64,000 nt of DNA from Alkalinema pantanalense (GCF_050753345.1 NZ_JBLZFX010000003.1:92057-156056), one strand, 5' to 3'. Positions 33,397 through 42,938 are shown, counted from the stretch's first letter. Numbers and translations: made by a program. The notes: a model not told the origin generated them from the sequence alone.

Positions 33397-36300
33397 ATGG
33401 TTCAAGACATTGAGCGCTCCAGACCTCAAAGCAGTCTGGGTGACGTAGATGCTGGAGTAGATGCATCAGTACAGTTGAACGGGCAATTCCCGGCGTCTGC
33501 CCCCGCTGCCAACCCCGTGTTTTATCGCACCTACAGCCGCAAACTCAGCGAAACTCGTCGCGAGTCTTGGGCAGAGGTCACCACCCGTACCCTTCAGGGG
33601 CTGGTCGAACTGGGTCGATTCACACCCGAAGAAACGGCGATCGTCGATCGGATGCAGCAACAGCTTAAATGCCTGCCCTCGGGGCGCTGGCTGTGGGTAG
33701 GCGGAACCGAGTGGATCAGGCGGCAGGAAAATTTCTCTGGAGCCTACAATTGCACATCTACAAATGTGATCGACTGGCCAGCCTTTGGGCTGATGATGGA
33801 TTTGGCCATGATGGGCTGCGGGACAGGCGCAATTCTGGAACCGAAGTACACCGATCGCTTACCGGCCATCCGCAACCGTTTAACCGTGAAATTAGGTTGG
33901 GGTATTGGCACTGTTTCAGCCGATGAGCGCCAACAGAAAACCGTAATTACCCTCAACGGCAACCAAGTCACGATCGTGGTTGGCGATAGCCGCCGGGGTT
34001 GGGTGGACTCCTACCAAGGATTGTTGGAACTTTCCACGGACGATCGCTTCACTGGCGACGTGGAAGTCACGATCGATTTGGGCAATGTCCGGCCTGCTGG
34101 GGAGAAACTGAAGGGCTTTGGTGGCGTGGCGAATCCGATTAAGCTGCCTAGCTTGTACGATCGCTGTGCTCAGATTTTAAACAAGGCGATCGGGCGACAA
34201 TTAACCCCCGTGGAATGCTGTTTGCTCATCGACGAAGCCGCTGCCTGTGTCGTTGCGGGCAATATTCGTCGCTGTTTACCGGAAGATGCTCTTGTGCATA
34301 CCGATCGCGGTCTCATCCCCATCAAAGATATCCAGATTGGTGATCGGGTACAAACTCCGCTGGGATTTCAGCGGGTTGTAGATAAATTTGACCAAGGTAT
34401 GCAGGATGTCTACGAAATTCAGACCAACGCAACCACCCCGCGAGCCACGCTGAATCACCGCCAAGCCGTACTCGCAAGCGCCACAGGAGAAATCGTTTGG
34501 AAATCTGTGGCAAGCCTGGAACCCGGCGATCGGCTGATGCACAGCACCCAAATTCTCTCGGGGTCTGTGACGCATCTTCCTGCGGACTTTACCAGCGATC
34601 GACCTGAACAGAGTCGTACTGCGAAACCCATCACGATTCCTGTACTCACTGCTGATGTGGCGTGGTTGATTGGGTTGACCCATGGCGACGGATATGTTGC
34701 GCTTGGGACAAACAAACATGGCAAACCTTATGGTCGCGTTGAATGGGCCATGAATGGTTTGGAACCAGAACAATCTGCCGCCATTCAAGCTAAGCTCGAT
34801 CGAGCCTTAGCCCAGTTTGGTCTAACTGCGACCCATGGCAAAGTGAATGGCGAAAATACGCTGAAATCCGTTTGTTCTTCCATTCGGCTTGCTGAATATT
34901 TCCATGCTTTCATCAAGCAACCGAATGTTACTCTGACTGTTCCTAGCTTTATTTTGCAGGGTTCGATCGATGTGCGATCGGCCTATCTGGCAGGCTTGAT
35001 GGACAGTGATGGTAGCGCTCAGGGTCGTCCGCCTCACTTGCTCACTTCGGTCTACCGTAGCTTTGTTCGTCAAGTGGGTGCCGTGCTTTCCAGTTTAGGG
35101 ATTGCAGGTCGGATGAAACTTGTGCATCCCAAAAATGAAACTTGGCAGGTCAAATACACGCTCACTTTGCCTGCGTTCAAGTCGCAATACAATGCTTTGA
35201 TTGCACCCCACTCCATCAAAGGTGCAATTCATCAAGGCTTGAAAATGTATGGATTTACCGTTCCTGGTAAAGTCATGCGTGAGGTCTATTCTTACAGTGA
35301 AATGCGGGAAATGGGCTTCCAGGGCAATCGTTCTGTGGATGCCAACTATGAGCGTTATGTTGCAGAAGCAGATGTCAATCTCGACATTCCTGTCACAGTC
35401 AAAGGTTTGGGTAGTTATGACCATGTTCAAACCTATGACATTGAAGTGGAAGAAGCACATTGTTTCTATTGCGATGGCTATCTAACCCACAACAGCGCGG
35501 GGATGCGTCAAGGCAACAGTGAAGATCACGCTTTCGCGATGGCTAAAGATAACCTCTGGCAACAGGGCGAAGATGGCAATTGGCGCATTGATCCGGAACG
35601 GGATGCGCTACGGATGGCCAATCACACCCGTGTATACCATCGCAAACCAACCAAACAAGAAGTTGAAGACGCAGTCCGCAAGCAGTTCTATTCCGGGGAA
35701 GGGGCAATTCAGTACGCTCCAGAGGCGATCGCGCGATCGAATGCAGACTTACTGCCAACCCGTGAGCAACAGCTTAAATTCATCACTGCCTATGAATCGG
35801 ATCAAGGTGCAGCCTTTCTGCTCAAACTTGCACCAAATATGCCCCAGGACGAACTAGAACATCGCCTTGGCCGCTATGGTTTAAATCCCTGCGGAGAAAT
35901 TTTAGGTGAAGATTTCCACTGTAATTTGGCGGAAGTGCATTTGAATCAAATCGATCCGCACAATCTTCAAGAACAGGAAGATGCCTTTACAGCAGGGGCT
36001 TTGACCGTTGCAGCGCTATTGCATCACAAATTCACTGAGCCTCGCTATCGTCGATCGCGGGAACTTGATCCGATCGTAGGGGTTTCGTTCACGGGTCTGT
36101 TCGACTTCTTTGTGAACGCCTTTGGGACGGAATGGCTGAACTGGTGGGCAGAAGGGCGGCCAGATACCGTGAAGGGCTTGGAATTCAAAGCCAAGGAACA
36201 GGAATATCTCAGCCGTTGGAAGGCGATCGTCCATCGGGTTGTTGGGGAGTACTGCGATCGTCATGTTTTGCATCGCCCCAACCGTTGCACGACGGTACAA

Positions 36301-36957
36301 CCCGCAGGCACCAAGAGCTTGCTCACGGGTGCATCGTCCGGTTGGCACCCCCCCAAAGCCCAGCGGTTCATCCGTCGCATTACCTTCCGGAAAAATGACC
36401 CCGTCGCCTTAGCTTGCTTGGACTATGGTTACAACATTGTGCCGTCCCAATCGGATAAAGACGATGAAGGTAACTTGCTGAACGATCCGTTCGATCCGCG
36501 TTGTACAGAATGGCTGGTGGAAATTCCGGTGGAAGTGCCCTGGGCAAACATTCCCGGTGCCGATGAAGTCGCGATCGAGCAATTTTCGGCAACGGCGCAG
36601 TTTGATTTCTACATGCAAGTGCAGAAATACTACACCGCCCATAACACCAGTGCAACGATCGAACTGCGGGAAGACGAAATTGATGCATTGTCCAATGCAA
36701 TTTACAACGCAGTGGAAACCAATGACGGTTACATGAGTGCAGCGCTGTTAGCCCGTTTTGATGCACCGTTCCCCCGTCTGCCCTTTGAGAAGATCGATCG
36801 GGCGACCTACTTGCAACTGTCAGCGGACGTTATCGCGCGGCGCAAGACGGATAACTTCTATGCAGCGCTAGCGAAGTACGATTCCGGTGAAGTCGTTGCG
36901 GAAGGCCCCGCCGGATGTGACAGCGACAAGTGCATGATGCCTGAAAAGAAAGGCTAA
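33397..36957 (+). CDS. nrdJ: Class II (adenosylcobalamin-dependent) ribonucleoside-triphosphate reductase, intein-containing
   Basis: A 1186-residue precursor; removal of the intein leaves 779 residues, the usual size of monomeric class II reductase. It reduces ribonucleotides to deoxyribonucleotides using a cobalamin radical. Cys119 (AYNCTSTN) matches the first redox Cys of the Lactobacillus enzyme; NPCGEILGEDFHCNLAEV carries the radical and second redox Cys (C832 and C842 in the precursor). The C-terminal pair in GCDSDKCMM fits the re-reducing Cys motif. The intein interrupts after ...AGNIRR, before SAGMRQG. A good Shine-Dalgarno (AGGAG) precedes the ATG, and an intrinsic terminator follows at 37036. 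Confidence 0.95.
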   Translation: MVQDIERSRPQSSLGDVDAGVDASVQLNGQFPASAPAANPVFYRTYSRKLSETRRESWAEVTTRTLQGLVELGRFTPEETAIVDRMQQQLKCLPSGRWLWVGGTEWIRRQENFSGAYNCTSTNVIDWPAFGLMMDLAMMGCGTGAILEPKYTDRLPAIRNRLTVKLGWGIGTVSADERQQKTVITLNGNQVTIVVGDSRRGWVDSYQGLLELSTDDRFTGDVEVTIDLGNVRPAGEKLKGFGGVANPIKLPSLYDRCAQILNKAIGRQLTPVECCLLIDEAAACVVAGNIRRCLPEDALVHTDRGLIPIKDIQIGDRVQTPLGFQRVVDKFDQGMQDVYEIQTNATTPRATLNHRQAVLASATGEIVWKSVASLEPGDRLMHSTQILSGSVTHLPADFTSDRPEQSRTAKPITIPVLTADVAWLIGLTHGDGYVALGTNKHGKPYGRVEWAMNGLEPEQSAAIQAKLDRALAQFGLTATHGKVNGENTLKSVCSSIRLAEYFHAFIKQPNVTLTVPSFILQGSIDVRSAYLAGLMDSDGSAQGRPPHLLTSVYRSFVRQVGAVLSSLGIAGRMKLVHPKNETWQVKYTLTLPAFKSQYNALIAPHSIKGAIHQGLKMYGFTVPGKVMREVYSYSEMREMGFQGNRSVDANYERYVAEADVNLDIPVTVKGLGSYDHVQTYDIEVEEAHCFYCDGYLTHNSAGMRQGNSEDHAFAMAKDNLWQQGEDGNWRIDPERDALRMANHTRVYHRKPTKQEVEDAVRKQFYSGEGAIQYAPEAIARSNADLLPTREQQLKFITAYESDQGAAFLLKLAPNMPQDELEHRLGRYGLNPCGEILGEDFHCNLAEVHLNQIDPHNLQEQEDAFTAGALTVAALLHHKFTEPRYRRSRELDPIVGVSFTGLFDFFVNAFGTEWLNWWAEGRPDTVKGLEFKAKEQEYLSRWKAIVHRVVGEYCDRHVLHRPNRCTTVQPAGTKSLLTGASSGWHPPKAQRFIRRITFRKNDPVALACLDYGYNIVPSQSDKDDEGNLLNDPFDPRCTEWLVEIPVEVPWANIPGADEVAIEQFSATAQFDFYMQVQKYYTAHNTSATIELREDEIDALSNAIYNAVETNDGYMSAALLARFDAPFPRLPFEKIDRATYLQLSADVIARRKTDNFYAALAKYDSGEVVAEGPAGCDSDKCMMPEKKG
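34273..35493 (+). other. Full-length intein with LAGLIDADG homing endonuclease
   Basis: The 407-residue intein occupies precursor residues 293-699. It starts with Cys (CLPEDALVHTDRGLIP), has a block B-like segment TLNHRQAVLA, and ends with block G, CDGYLTHN, that is the penultimate His and final Asn, followed by Ser as the +1 residue. Two dodecapeptide motifs, AWLIGLTHGDGYV and AYLAGLMDSDGSA, each keep an acidic residue, so the endonuclease could be active. It sits in an active-site-proximal part of the reductase, like RIR1 inteins of other cyanobacteria. Confidence 0.95.
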
Positions 36958-37035
36958 TAACCAGCTAATCCAGAGCTAATTTAGCCAGTGGGAATCCTGT
37001 AGCGAATTAGATTCGTGATGAAGTAGATAATTTCG

Positions 37036-37066
37036 AGGTGAGCTAATTTCAGGCTCACCTTTTTTA
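37036..37066 (+). terminator. Intrinsic terminator of nrdJ
   Basis: AGGTGAGC (37036-37043) and GCTCACCT (37053-37060) form a perfect 8-bp stem, followed by a T-run at 37060-37065. Confidence 0.9.
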
Positions 37067-37105
37067 TGATCAAATTATGATCAAATATTGAGGACTGAGA
37101 CATAG

Positions 37106-37198
37106 ACCTTTTACACCAAGGCCAAGATTCCAGAATATTGGGTCATTGATATTCAGCCCAAAACACGATCGCTCCCATGCACTTTCCAGAAGTCGCGA
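37106..37198 (+). pseudogene. Remnant of a Uma2-family endonuclease gene
   Basis: One frame encodes FYTKAKIPEYWVIDIQPKTR, which matches the conserved Y-x-K-A-x-IPEYWVID core of Uma2 (DUF820) nucleases common in cyanobacteria. An in-frame stop precedes it at 37103 and another ends the frame at 37196. No start codon or full domain remains, so it is a decayed fragment. Confidence 0.55.
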
Positions 37199-37260
37199 TC
37201 GTATTGACCAATTGTTTTTTGCCGGAAATTTAGAGTACTGCCAGAATCAGCCTTACCAGC

Positions 37261-37298
37261 AAAAAACGCTGAAGCCTCCCAACTGAGAGACTCCAGCG
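37261..37298 (-). terminator. Intrinsic terminator at the end of the ribosomal protein/prfA cluster
   Basis: On the minus strand CGCTGGAG pairs with CTTCAGCG (complement of 37291-37298 and 37267-37274, one mismatch), with an inner stem, followed by TTTTTT (complement of 37261-37266). It lies 55 nt past the prfA stop. Confidence 0.85.
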
Positions 37299-37352
37299 CC
37301 CATCACCTAAATCTCAAATCTACTCGACTTGAATCTTTCGCCTACCCAATGA

Positions 37353-38462
37353 CTAGCCCACGGCAGCTTCTTCCGTTTCCGCTGCCAGCGCTTCTAACTG
37401 ATCCTGCTGATCGCGGGAAATGCAGGTTTGAATGATCGTTTCAATATCCCCATCTAAGGATGAAGCAAGCGGGAAATTCTGATTCAAACGGTGATCGGTG
37501 ACGCGGTTGTCTTTGTAGTTGTAGGTGCGAATCTTTTCCGATCGTGCCCCCGTTCCCACCTGCGATCGCCGCGCCGAGGAAATAGCATCCTGTTGCTCTT
37601 GCAACTTCATTTCATAGAGCTTGGCCCGCAAAATTTGCATCGCCCGTTCTTTGTTTTGTAGCTGCGATCGTTCTTCCGTACAGAAAATCCGAATTCCCGT
37701 CGGTTTGTGGAACAGGTCTGCCGCCGTTTCCACTTTGTTCACGTTCTGCCCACCGGCACCGCCCGATCGGGCCGTCTTCATTTCAATATCCTTCGGATCA
37801 ATGTGAATTTCCACATCATCTACTTCCGGCATAATCGCCACTGTTGCTGTGGACGTATGCACCCGTCCCGAAGCCTCCGTCGCAGGCACCCGCTGCACCC
37901 GATGCACCCCCGCCTCGTACTTCAGTTTGCTGTAAACCCGATCGCCCTGGATTTCCACCACCACTTCCTTGAAGCCGCCCGCATCTCCCAGCGACTCACT
38001 CAACAGCTTGGCCTTCCAGCCTTGGGACTGGGCGTAGTAGGTATACATCCGCAATAGGTCGCCCGCCCAGATACTGGCTTCGTCCCCGCCAGTGCCTGCG
38101 CGAATTTCCAACATGATGTTTTTCTCATCGTTGGGATCCTTCGGCAGCAGCAAAATCTTGAGGCGATTTTCTAGATCCGCGATCGTATCCTTCAATTCCT
38201 GCACTTCCAGACTGGCCATTTCCTGAAGTTCTGGATCCCCGGCTGACTCCTTGAGAATTTGCTGGGCACCCGCCAAATCGTCCTGGGCTTTTTTCCAGTC
38301 ATCGTAGGCCGTCACCGTTTCTTCCAAGGACGATCGGGTTTTTGCCACCCGCTGGAACTCGTTAGGATCTACAGCAATATCAGGATCCGCCAAACGGCGA
38401 GTCAGTTCATTAAATGTCTGTTCAACGGAATTGAGTTTTTCGAGTAAATACGCTTCAGCCAT
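37353..38462 (-). CDS. prfA: Peptide chain release factor 1
   Basis: Recognises UAA/UAG and triggers peptide release. The GGQ motif is in SGGAGGQNVNKVETA, and the PAT tripeptide motif of RF1 in HRVQRVPATEASGRVHTS separates it from RF2. Length 369 aa is normal. It is the last gene of the ribosomal protein cluster, downstream of the GNAT gene with a 122-bp gap, and is followed by a strong terminator. Confidence 0.95.
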   Translation of the reverse strand: MAEAYLLEKLNSVEQTFNELTRRLADPDIAVDPNEFQRVAKTRSSLEETVTAYDDWKKAQDDLAGAQQILKESAGDPELQEMASLEVQELKDTIADLENRLKILLLPKDPNDEKNIMLEIRAGTGGDEASIWAGDLLRMYTYYAQSQGWKAKLLSESLGDAGGFKEVVVEIQGDRVYSKLKYEAGVHRVQRVPATEASGRVHTSTATVAIMPEVDDVEIHIDPKDIEMKTARSGGAGGQNVNKVETAADLFHKPTGIRIFCTEERSQLQNKERAMQILRAKLYEMKLQEQQDAISSARRSQVGTGARSEKIRTYNYKDNRVTDHRLNQNFPLASSLDGDIETIIQTCISRDQQDQLEALAAETEEAAVG

Positions 38463-38584
38463 GGCGAGTCATCCTCATCAATCTGATAAATCTGAACGGA
38501 ACAATGCATTCTGCCTACCGCAGAATCGATGCGGCCAAAAAGCAGCGATCGGGGAACAATGGGGGCCTTTCACAACCCCGCCAT

Positions 38585-39118
38585 CTATCGCTTCCCAGGC
38601 ATTGCGGTCACAGGATACTGAGTTCCAGGATGGGCCAAGTCGCAGATCATATTGAAGGAAACTCCTCCGACTCGATTAATCACGTCACTGCCTTCCACTC
38701 GTACAAAACCAAACCGTTGATAGAGCCGAATTGCGGGATTCTCTGCTCGAACATTGAGGCAAATCGCGGGATACCTGTTGCGAGCCATCTCCAGTAATTT
38801 TGCCAGAAGTTGGGTGCCAATCCCTTGATTACGTCGATCGGGATGTACTCCCATCGCCAATTCGGGGATTCCCTCAGCGATCCAGCCAAACCCCGGATCA
38901 CTGGGCGACCCTAACCGCAACCAAGCAGCCCCGATCGCTTGGCCTTGCTCGATCGCGACTATTCCCAAATCGCCCGATCGCCCCCAATCTGCCCCATACC
39001 TTACTAGGCAAGCTTGCTGCTGCACAGCGGCGATCGACGGTTCATGGGCTGCATACATCAGCATTTCCCAAATAAGATCCGCATCCTGAGGCATTAGGGG
39101 CAACAGTTCGATCGTCAT
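38585..39118 (-). CDS. GNAT-family N-acetyltransferase
   Basis: A 177-residue protein with the acetyl-CoA-binding motif VHPDRRNQGIGTQLL (Q/R-x-x-G-x-G/A) and the following ICLNVRAENPAIRLYQRFGFVRV, the C-terminal half of the GNAT fold. The ATG at 39118 (MTIELLPLMPQD) was chosen; 39178 adds 20 residues overlapping the spacer. It is an odd insertion between rpmE and prfA; whether it modifies ribosomal proteins is unknown. Confidence 0.85.
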   Translation of the reverse strand: MTIELLPLMPQDADLIWEMLMYAAHEPSIAAVQQQACLVRYGADWGRSGDLGIVAIEQGQAIGAAWLRLGSPSDPGFGWIAEGIPELAMGVHPDRRNQGIGTQLLAKLLEMARNRYPAICLNVRAENPAIRLYQRFGFVRVEGSDVINRVGGVSFNMICDLAHPGTQYPVTAMPGKR

Positions 39119-39230
39119 CGCGTAGATTGGCCACAGAGATTGGCCGCTGAGTGACTTGCCAAAGGGCTCTATAAACACAGAAATCTCGCCCCCAAGGAGA
39201 GGACGAGACTTCCTAAACTCAGGCTCAAAG

Positions 39231-39443
39231 CTATTTTTGCTTCATGCCATATTTCCGCATGAACCGATCAACCCGACCTTCGGTATCGATAATCTTTTGG
39301 GTTCCAGTAAAGAAGGGGTGGTTTCCAGACCAAACATCAACGTTCATGTTGGGCTTGGTTGAACCCACAACCATGACTTCTTCGCCGTTACAAACTACTT
39401 TGGCTTCGGCGTGCCATTGGGGATGAATTCCAGGCTTCGGCAT
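39231..39443 (-). CDS. rpmE: 50S ribosomal protein L31
   Basis: 70 residues with IHPQWHAEAKVVCNGEEV and STKPNMNVDVWSGNHPFFTG, typical of bacterial L31. Only one Cys remains, so it is the zinc-free (C-) form. It lies between rpsI and the GNAT/prfA pair, the cyanobacterial arrangement. Confidence 0.95.
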   Translation of the reverse strand: MPKPGIHPQWHAEAKVVCNGEEVMVVGSTKPNMNVDVWSGNHPFFTGTQKIIDTEGRVDRFMRKYGMKQK

Positions 39444-39606
39444 TGCGATCGCTCCAATCTTCTACAAACTATTTTGACACTTCGATTTCGTTTCTGGGAT
39501 CTATCTTGCTTCTGGAATTAAGCAAGCTACAACCAACGGCTCCAATCCCAAACAACCTGTAAAGACAAAGGTGCCTTCCGAAGAATGCACCTCCATCCAC
39601 CCAAAA

Positions 39607-40011
39607 TTAACGCTTGGAGTACTGAGGCGCTTTCCGAGCTTTGCGCAGACCGTACTTACGACGTTCCTTCGCCCGAGGATCACGGGTCAGCAACCCTTCT
39701 TTCTTCAAAGGAGAACGGTTTTCCGGATCCAATTGACACAGAGCCCGAGCCGCACCCATTTTGATGGCATCAGCTTGGCCCGTCAAACCACCACCATGGG
39801 CGTTGACCAACACATCGTAGTCATTTTCCAGACCTAGGGTTTCCAGAGGCGCTTTAGCCGCTGCGAGGTAGTCGGGGTTGCCTTGCAGATATTCTTCACC
39901 GGGCTTGCCATTGATGACAATTTGGCCACTACCGGGAACGATCCGCACCCGAGCGATCGCCGACTTACGACGACCGGTTCCTTGATACATTGCGCGATCT
40001 TGTTCTGCCAT
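39607..40011 (-). CDS. rpsI: 30S ribosomal protein S9
   Basis: 134 residues. GTGRRKSAIARVRIVPGSG and the C-terminal KERRKYGLRKARKAPQYSKR tail, whose last basic residues contact P-site tRNA, identify it. The start is 3 nt downstream of rplM, so the pair is co-translated. Confidence 0.96.
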   Translation of the reverse strand: MAEQDRAMYQGTGRRKSAIARVRIVPGSGQIVINGKPGEEYLQGNPDYLAAAKAPLETLGLENDYDVLVNAHGGGLTGQADAIKMGAARALCQLDPENRSPLKKEGLLTRDPRAKERRKYGLRKARKAPQYSKR

Positions 40012-40014
40012 GGC

Positions 40015-40467
40015 TTAACCTTCTCCTCCAGGAATCGTGTTGATCGTCAGCACTTCAGGCTTTTGAGCCGCATGGGGATGATCGGCTCCGGCGTATACCT
40101 TTAATTTGGTAAACAACTGGCGACCCAAGGACGTTTTCGGCAGCATTCCCTTGACCGCTTTTTCAATAATCCGCTCAGGCAAGCGATTTTGCAGCTTTTC
40201 AAAGGTTTCTACCTTCATCCCACCGGGACGACCGGAGTGGCGACGATAGAGCTTCTGAGAGCGCTTCTTACCCGTTACAGCGATTTTCTCAGCGTTAATC
40301 ACAATTACAAAATCACCCACATCCATCGAAGGCGTGTAGTTGGGCTTGTTTTTACCGCGCAGAACCCGTGCCACTTCGCTAGCGAGGCGACCCAGGCGCT
40401 GATCCGCCGCATCCACGACGTACCAGTTGCGCTCAACATCTTGAGAGGGGAGATAGGTCTTTTCCAT
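40015..40467 (-). CDS. rplM: 50S ribosomal protein L13
   Basis: 150 residues. WYVVDAADQRLGRLASEVAR and YTPSMDVGDFVIVINAEKI are characteristic; the C-terminal GADHPHAAQKPEVL is also conserved. It forms a pair with rpsI and follows truA after 49 nt. Confidence 0.96.
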   Translation of the reverse strand: MEKTYLPSQDVERNWYVVDAADQRLGRLASEVARVLRGKNKPNYTPSMDVGDFVIVINAEKIAVTGKKRSQKLYRRHSGRPGGMKVETFEKLQNRLPERIIEKAVKGMLPKTSLGRQLFTKLKVYAGADHPHAAQKPEVLTINTIPGGEG

Positions 40468-40516
40468 TGCTCTAGGATTTCAAAACAGTGAATACCTGTT
40501 AGCTCGTACGAAACGA

Positions 40517-41371
40517 TTAGCTCATCCAAACATCTGGTTTTTCAGGCGGCAAAACCAACTGCGGCTGTGTATCAAACCAGGCTTCTGGCGGGAAAGGATT
40601 GTCGTCATAACCCACACGAAGTAAACACAAACCTTGGGGCGGAGCGGCGTATTTCACATCCTCGCGGCGTTCCGACATCCACAATTCCGTGAATTCCTCT
40701 GGTGTGCGATCGCCTCGTCCCACCTGCACGAGCAGCCCCACCAGGAGACGCATCATGCCATACAGAAAGCCACTAGCCTGCACTTCAATGGTCAAAAAAT
40801 CCCCTTGGCGCTTGCAAAAAGCTTCCTGTACATCCACCCAGGAGTGGGGCCGCTTAGACCCTGCGCGGTGAAACGCAGATAAGTGGTGACGACCGACTAA
40901 GGGATCCAAAGCTTTCTGAATCCGCTCATGATCCAGAGGCTCATGGTAGTAATGCCAAGCCAACGGTGCAACAAACAGATTGGGACGGGAGGCCGTATAT
41001 AAGGTATAACGGTAGCGTCGATAGGTCGCCGAGAATCGAGCATGCCAGGTGGCTGGAACGGGAACAGCCGCACGGATGACAATATCAGCAGGCAATCGAC
41101 GATTGAGAATTCCCATCCACCGATGGGCAGGAATATAGGTTTGGGCATCAAAATGCACGACCTGAGCAGCGGCATGAACACCAGTATCCGTTCTTCCTGC
41201 GGCATGGATAACCACCCGCTTTTGGGAGAGAACAGCCGCGATCGCCGTTTCTAACTCTTCCTGCACCGTTCGTTGGTTAAGCTGGCGCTGCCAACCGTAG
41301 AAATGAGTTCCCAGGTATTGCACCACAAGGGCAACTCGTTGGTTCTCCAGATCAGCAGCAACCTTCACCAT
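40517..41371 (-). CDS. truA: tRNA pseudouridine(38-40) synthase
   Basis: 284 residues. Makes pseudouridine at positions 38-40 of tRNA anticodon arms. The catalytic Asp is in AAGRTDTGVHAAAQVVHFD; VQYLGTHFYGWQRQ near the start and FLYGMMRLLVGLLVQVG near the C-terminus are family marks. It lies between rplQ and rplM, as in other cyanobacteria. Confidence 0.95.
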   Translation of the reverse strand: MVKVAADLENQRVALVVQYLGTHFYGWQRQLNQRTVQEELETAIAAVLSQKRVVIHAAGRTDTGVHAAAQVVHFDAQTYIPAHRWMGILNRRLPADIVIRAAVPVPATWHARFSATYRRYRYTLYTASRPNLFVAPLAWHYYHEPLDHERIQKALDPLVGRHHLSAFHRAGSKRPHSWVDVQEAFCKRQGDFLTIEVQASGFLYGMMRLLVGLLVQVGRGDRTPEEFTELWMSERREDVKYAAPPQGLCLLRVGYDDNPFPPEAWFDTQPQLVLPPEKPDVWMS

Positions 41372-41389
41372 GACGTTGGATGTGCTGAA

Positions 41390-41740
41390 TTAAACCAGCT
41401 CAATGATCGCCATCTGAGCATTGTCTCCCCGACGGGAGACCGTTCGCAGAATGCGAGTGTAACCACCATTCCGGTTACCATAGCGCTCACCCGCTTGCTC
41501 AAACAGAGCATGAACAAGCTGCTTGTCATACATATAGCCCAAAGCTTGCCGACGGGCAGCTAAGGAACCATCCTTGGCCAGCGTAATCATATGTTCAGCT
41601 TCAGAGCGAACAGCTTGGGCGCGGGCTTTGGTGGTCGTGATCCGACCGTTACGAATCAGTTCAGTCGTCAGGGCACGCAATAGTGCCTTGCGCTGATCCG
41701 CTGGTCTTCCCAATTGGGGAACCTTACAACGGTGACGCAT
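41390..41740 (-). CDS. rplQ: 50S ribosomal protein L17
   Basis: 116 residues. RHRCKVPQLGRPADQRKALL and IRNGRITTTKARAQAVRSEA are conserved segments; the C-terminal YTRILRTVSRRGDNAQMAIIEL is diagnostic. Starts 79 nt after rpoA. Confidence 0.96.
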   Translation of the reverse strand: MRHRCKVPQLGRPADQRKALLRALTTELIRNGRITTTKARAQAVRSEAEHMITLAKDGSLAARRQALGYMYDKQLVHALFEQAGERYGNRNGGYTRILRTVSRRGDNAQMAIIELV

Positions 41741-41819
41741 TGTCTCAACCTAATCGACTACAGAACAACATTGCAGCAAAAAGACTTGACCGATGATCAA
41801 GCCTAACGCCAACCTAACT

Positions 41820-42770
41820 CTAGCTACTAGACTTAGAGGATTTTTCCTTGGGAAGGGTGATTCCTAGGCGTTCCTGGAGCGCTTCCACAACCTCTTCAGC
41901 AGACTTGGCCCCAAAGTTTTTGATCTCCAACAGATCTTCTTGGGTATAGTCCAAGAGATCCGCCACCGAGTTTATTTGAGCCCGTTTCAAGCAGTTATAA
42001 GCACGAACAGAAAGCTGCAATTCTTCGATCGGAATCTGGCTTTCGGGATGCTCATCCGCATCAATATCGGTCTCAACAGCTTCAAAGTTGACATCCTTCA
42101 AGGGATTGAAGAGATCAACTAGGATATTCGCGGCTTGGCTCAGGGCTTCCTGGGGAGTCAAACTTCCATTTGTCCAGACTTCCATAACTAGCCGATCTCG
42201 ATCGATCGCACCGCCAGCCCGTGCATCTTCTACGGTGTAGTTGACCTTACGAACGGGCATAAACACAGAATCCAGTTGGAGAAAATCCAAGGACACTGCT
42301 TCATCACGAATCCGATCGACCCCACGGTAGCCTTTCCCTCGCTCAATCCGGAACTCCATTTCCAACGTATGCCCTGGAGCAACGGTGGCAATGTACTGAT
42401 CGGGAGAAACGATTTCGACTTCGGAGGGTAAATCAAAATGGCCAGCGGTTACAGTTGCCGGACCCTGCACTAACAAACGCCCAATCTGGGGTTGAGCCGA
42501 GTAGGTTTTCAGAACAACCTTCTTCATATTGAGAAGAATGTCCAAAACATCCTCTCGAACCCCAGGAATTGTCGAAAACTCATGGCTGACACCAGCAATG
42601 CGCACTGCGATAATGGCCGCCCCTTCCAAGTTGGAAAGCAATACCCGACGCAATGCGTTGCCGACCGTCGAACCCTGACCACGCTCAAGGGGTTCTAAGA
42701 TAAACCGACTATATTGACTCTGATCTTTGTCAGTGCTGGTTTCTACACACTCAACCTGAAACTGTGCCAC
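41820..42770 (-). CDS. rpoA: RNA polymerase subunit alpha
   Basis: The N-terminal assembly domain has RFILEPLERGQGSTVGNALRR, and the C-terminal domain ends with the helix-hairpin elements LSVRAYNCLKRAQINSVADL and NFGAKSAEEVVEALQ. I chose the GTG at 42770 (MAQFQVECVE), preceded by GGAAGGG, giving 316 aa, the usual cyanobacterial length; the ATG at 42824 would add 18 residues not seen in the family. Confidence 0.95.
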   Translation of the reverse strand: MAQFQVECVETSTDKDQSQYSRFILEPLERGQGSTVGNALRRVLLSNLEGAAIIAVRIAGVSHEFSTIPGVREDVLDILLNMKKVVLKTYSAQPQIGRLLVQGPATVTAGHFDLPSEVEIVSPDQYIATVAPGHTLEMEFRIERGKGYRGVDRIRDEAVSLDFLQLDSVFMPVRKVNYTVEDARAGGAIDRDRLVMEVWTNGSLTPQEALSQAANILVDLFNPLKDVNFEAVETDIDADEHPESQIPIEELQLSVRAYNCLKRAQINSVADLLDYTQEDLLEIKNFGAKSAEEVVEALQERLGITLPKEKSSKSSS

Positions 42771-42938
42771 GGAGACCCTTCCTTTGAAACTGCTTTGGGA
42801 GGCAAGTAGAGCTGAACGCTCCAAACAAAACGTGAATTTATACTAGACGCGCTCTGAGAAATTAGCTTGACAAACTTGCGTGTCACACAATTAATCAACT
42901 GGGTTCTCAGCACGCTCTGAGCGACAATCCACACAAGG

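Larger units (their letters stand above)
36958..37352. other. Gene-free stretch between nrdJ and prfA
   Basis: It contains, in order, the nrdJ terminator, a degenerate Uma2-like remnant and the prfA terminator, all listed separately. Confidence 0.6.
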
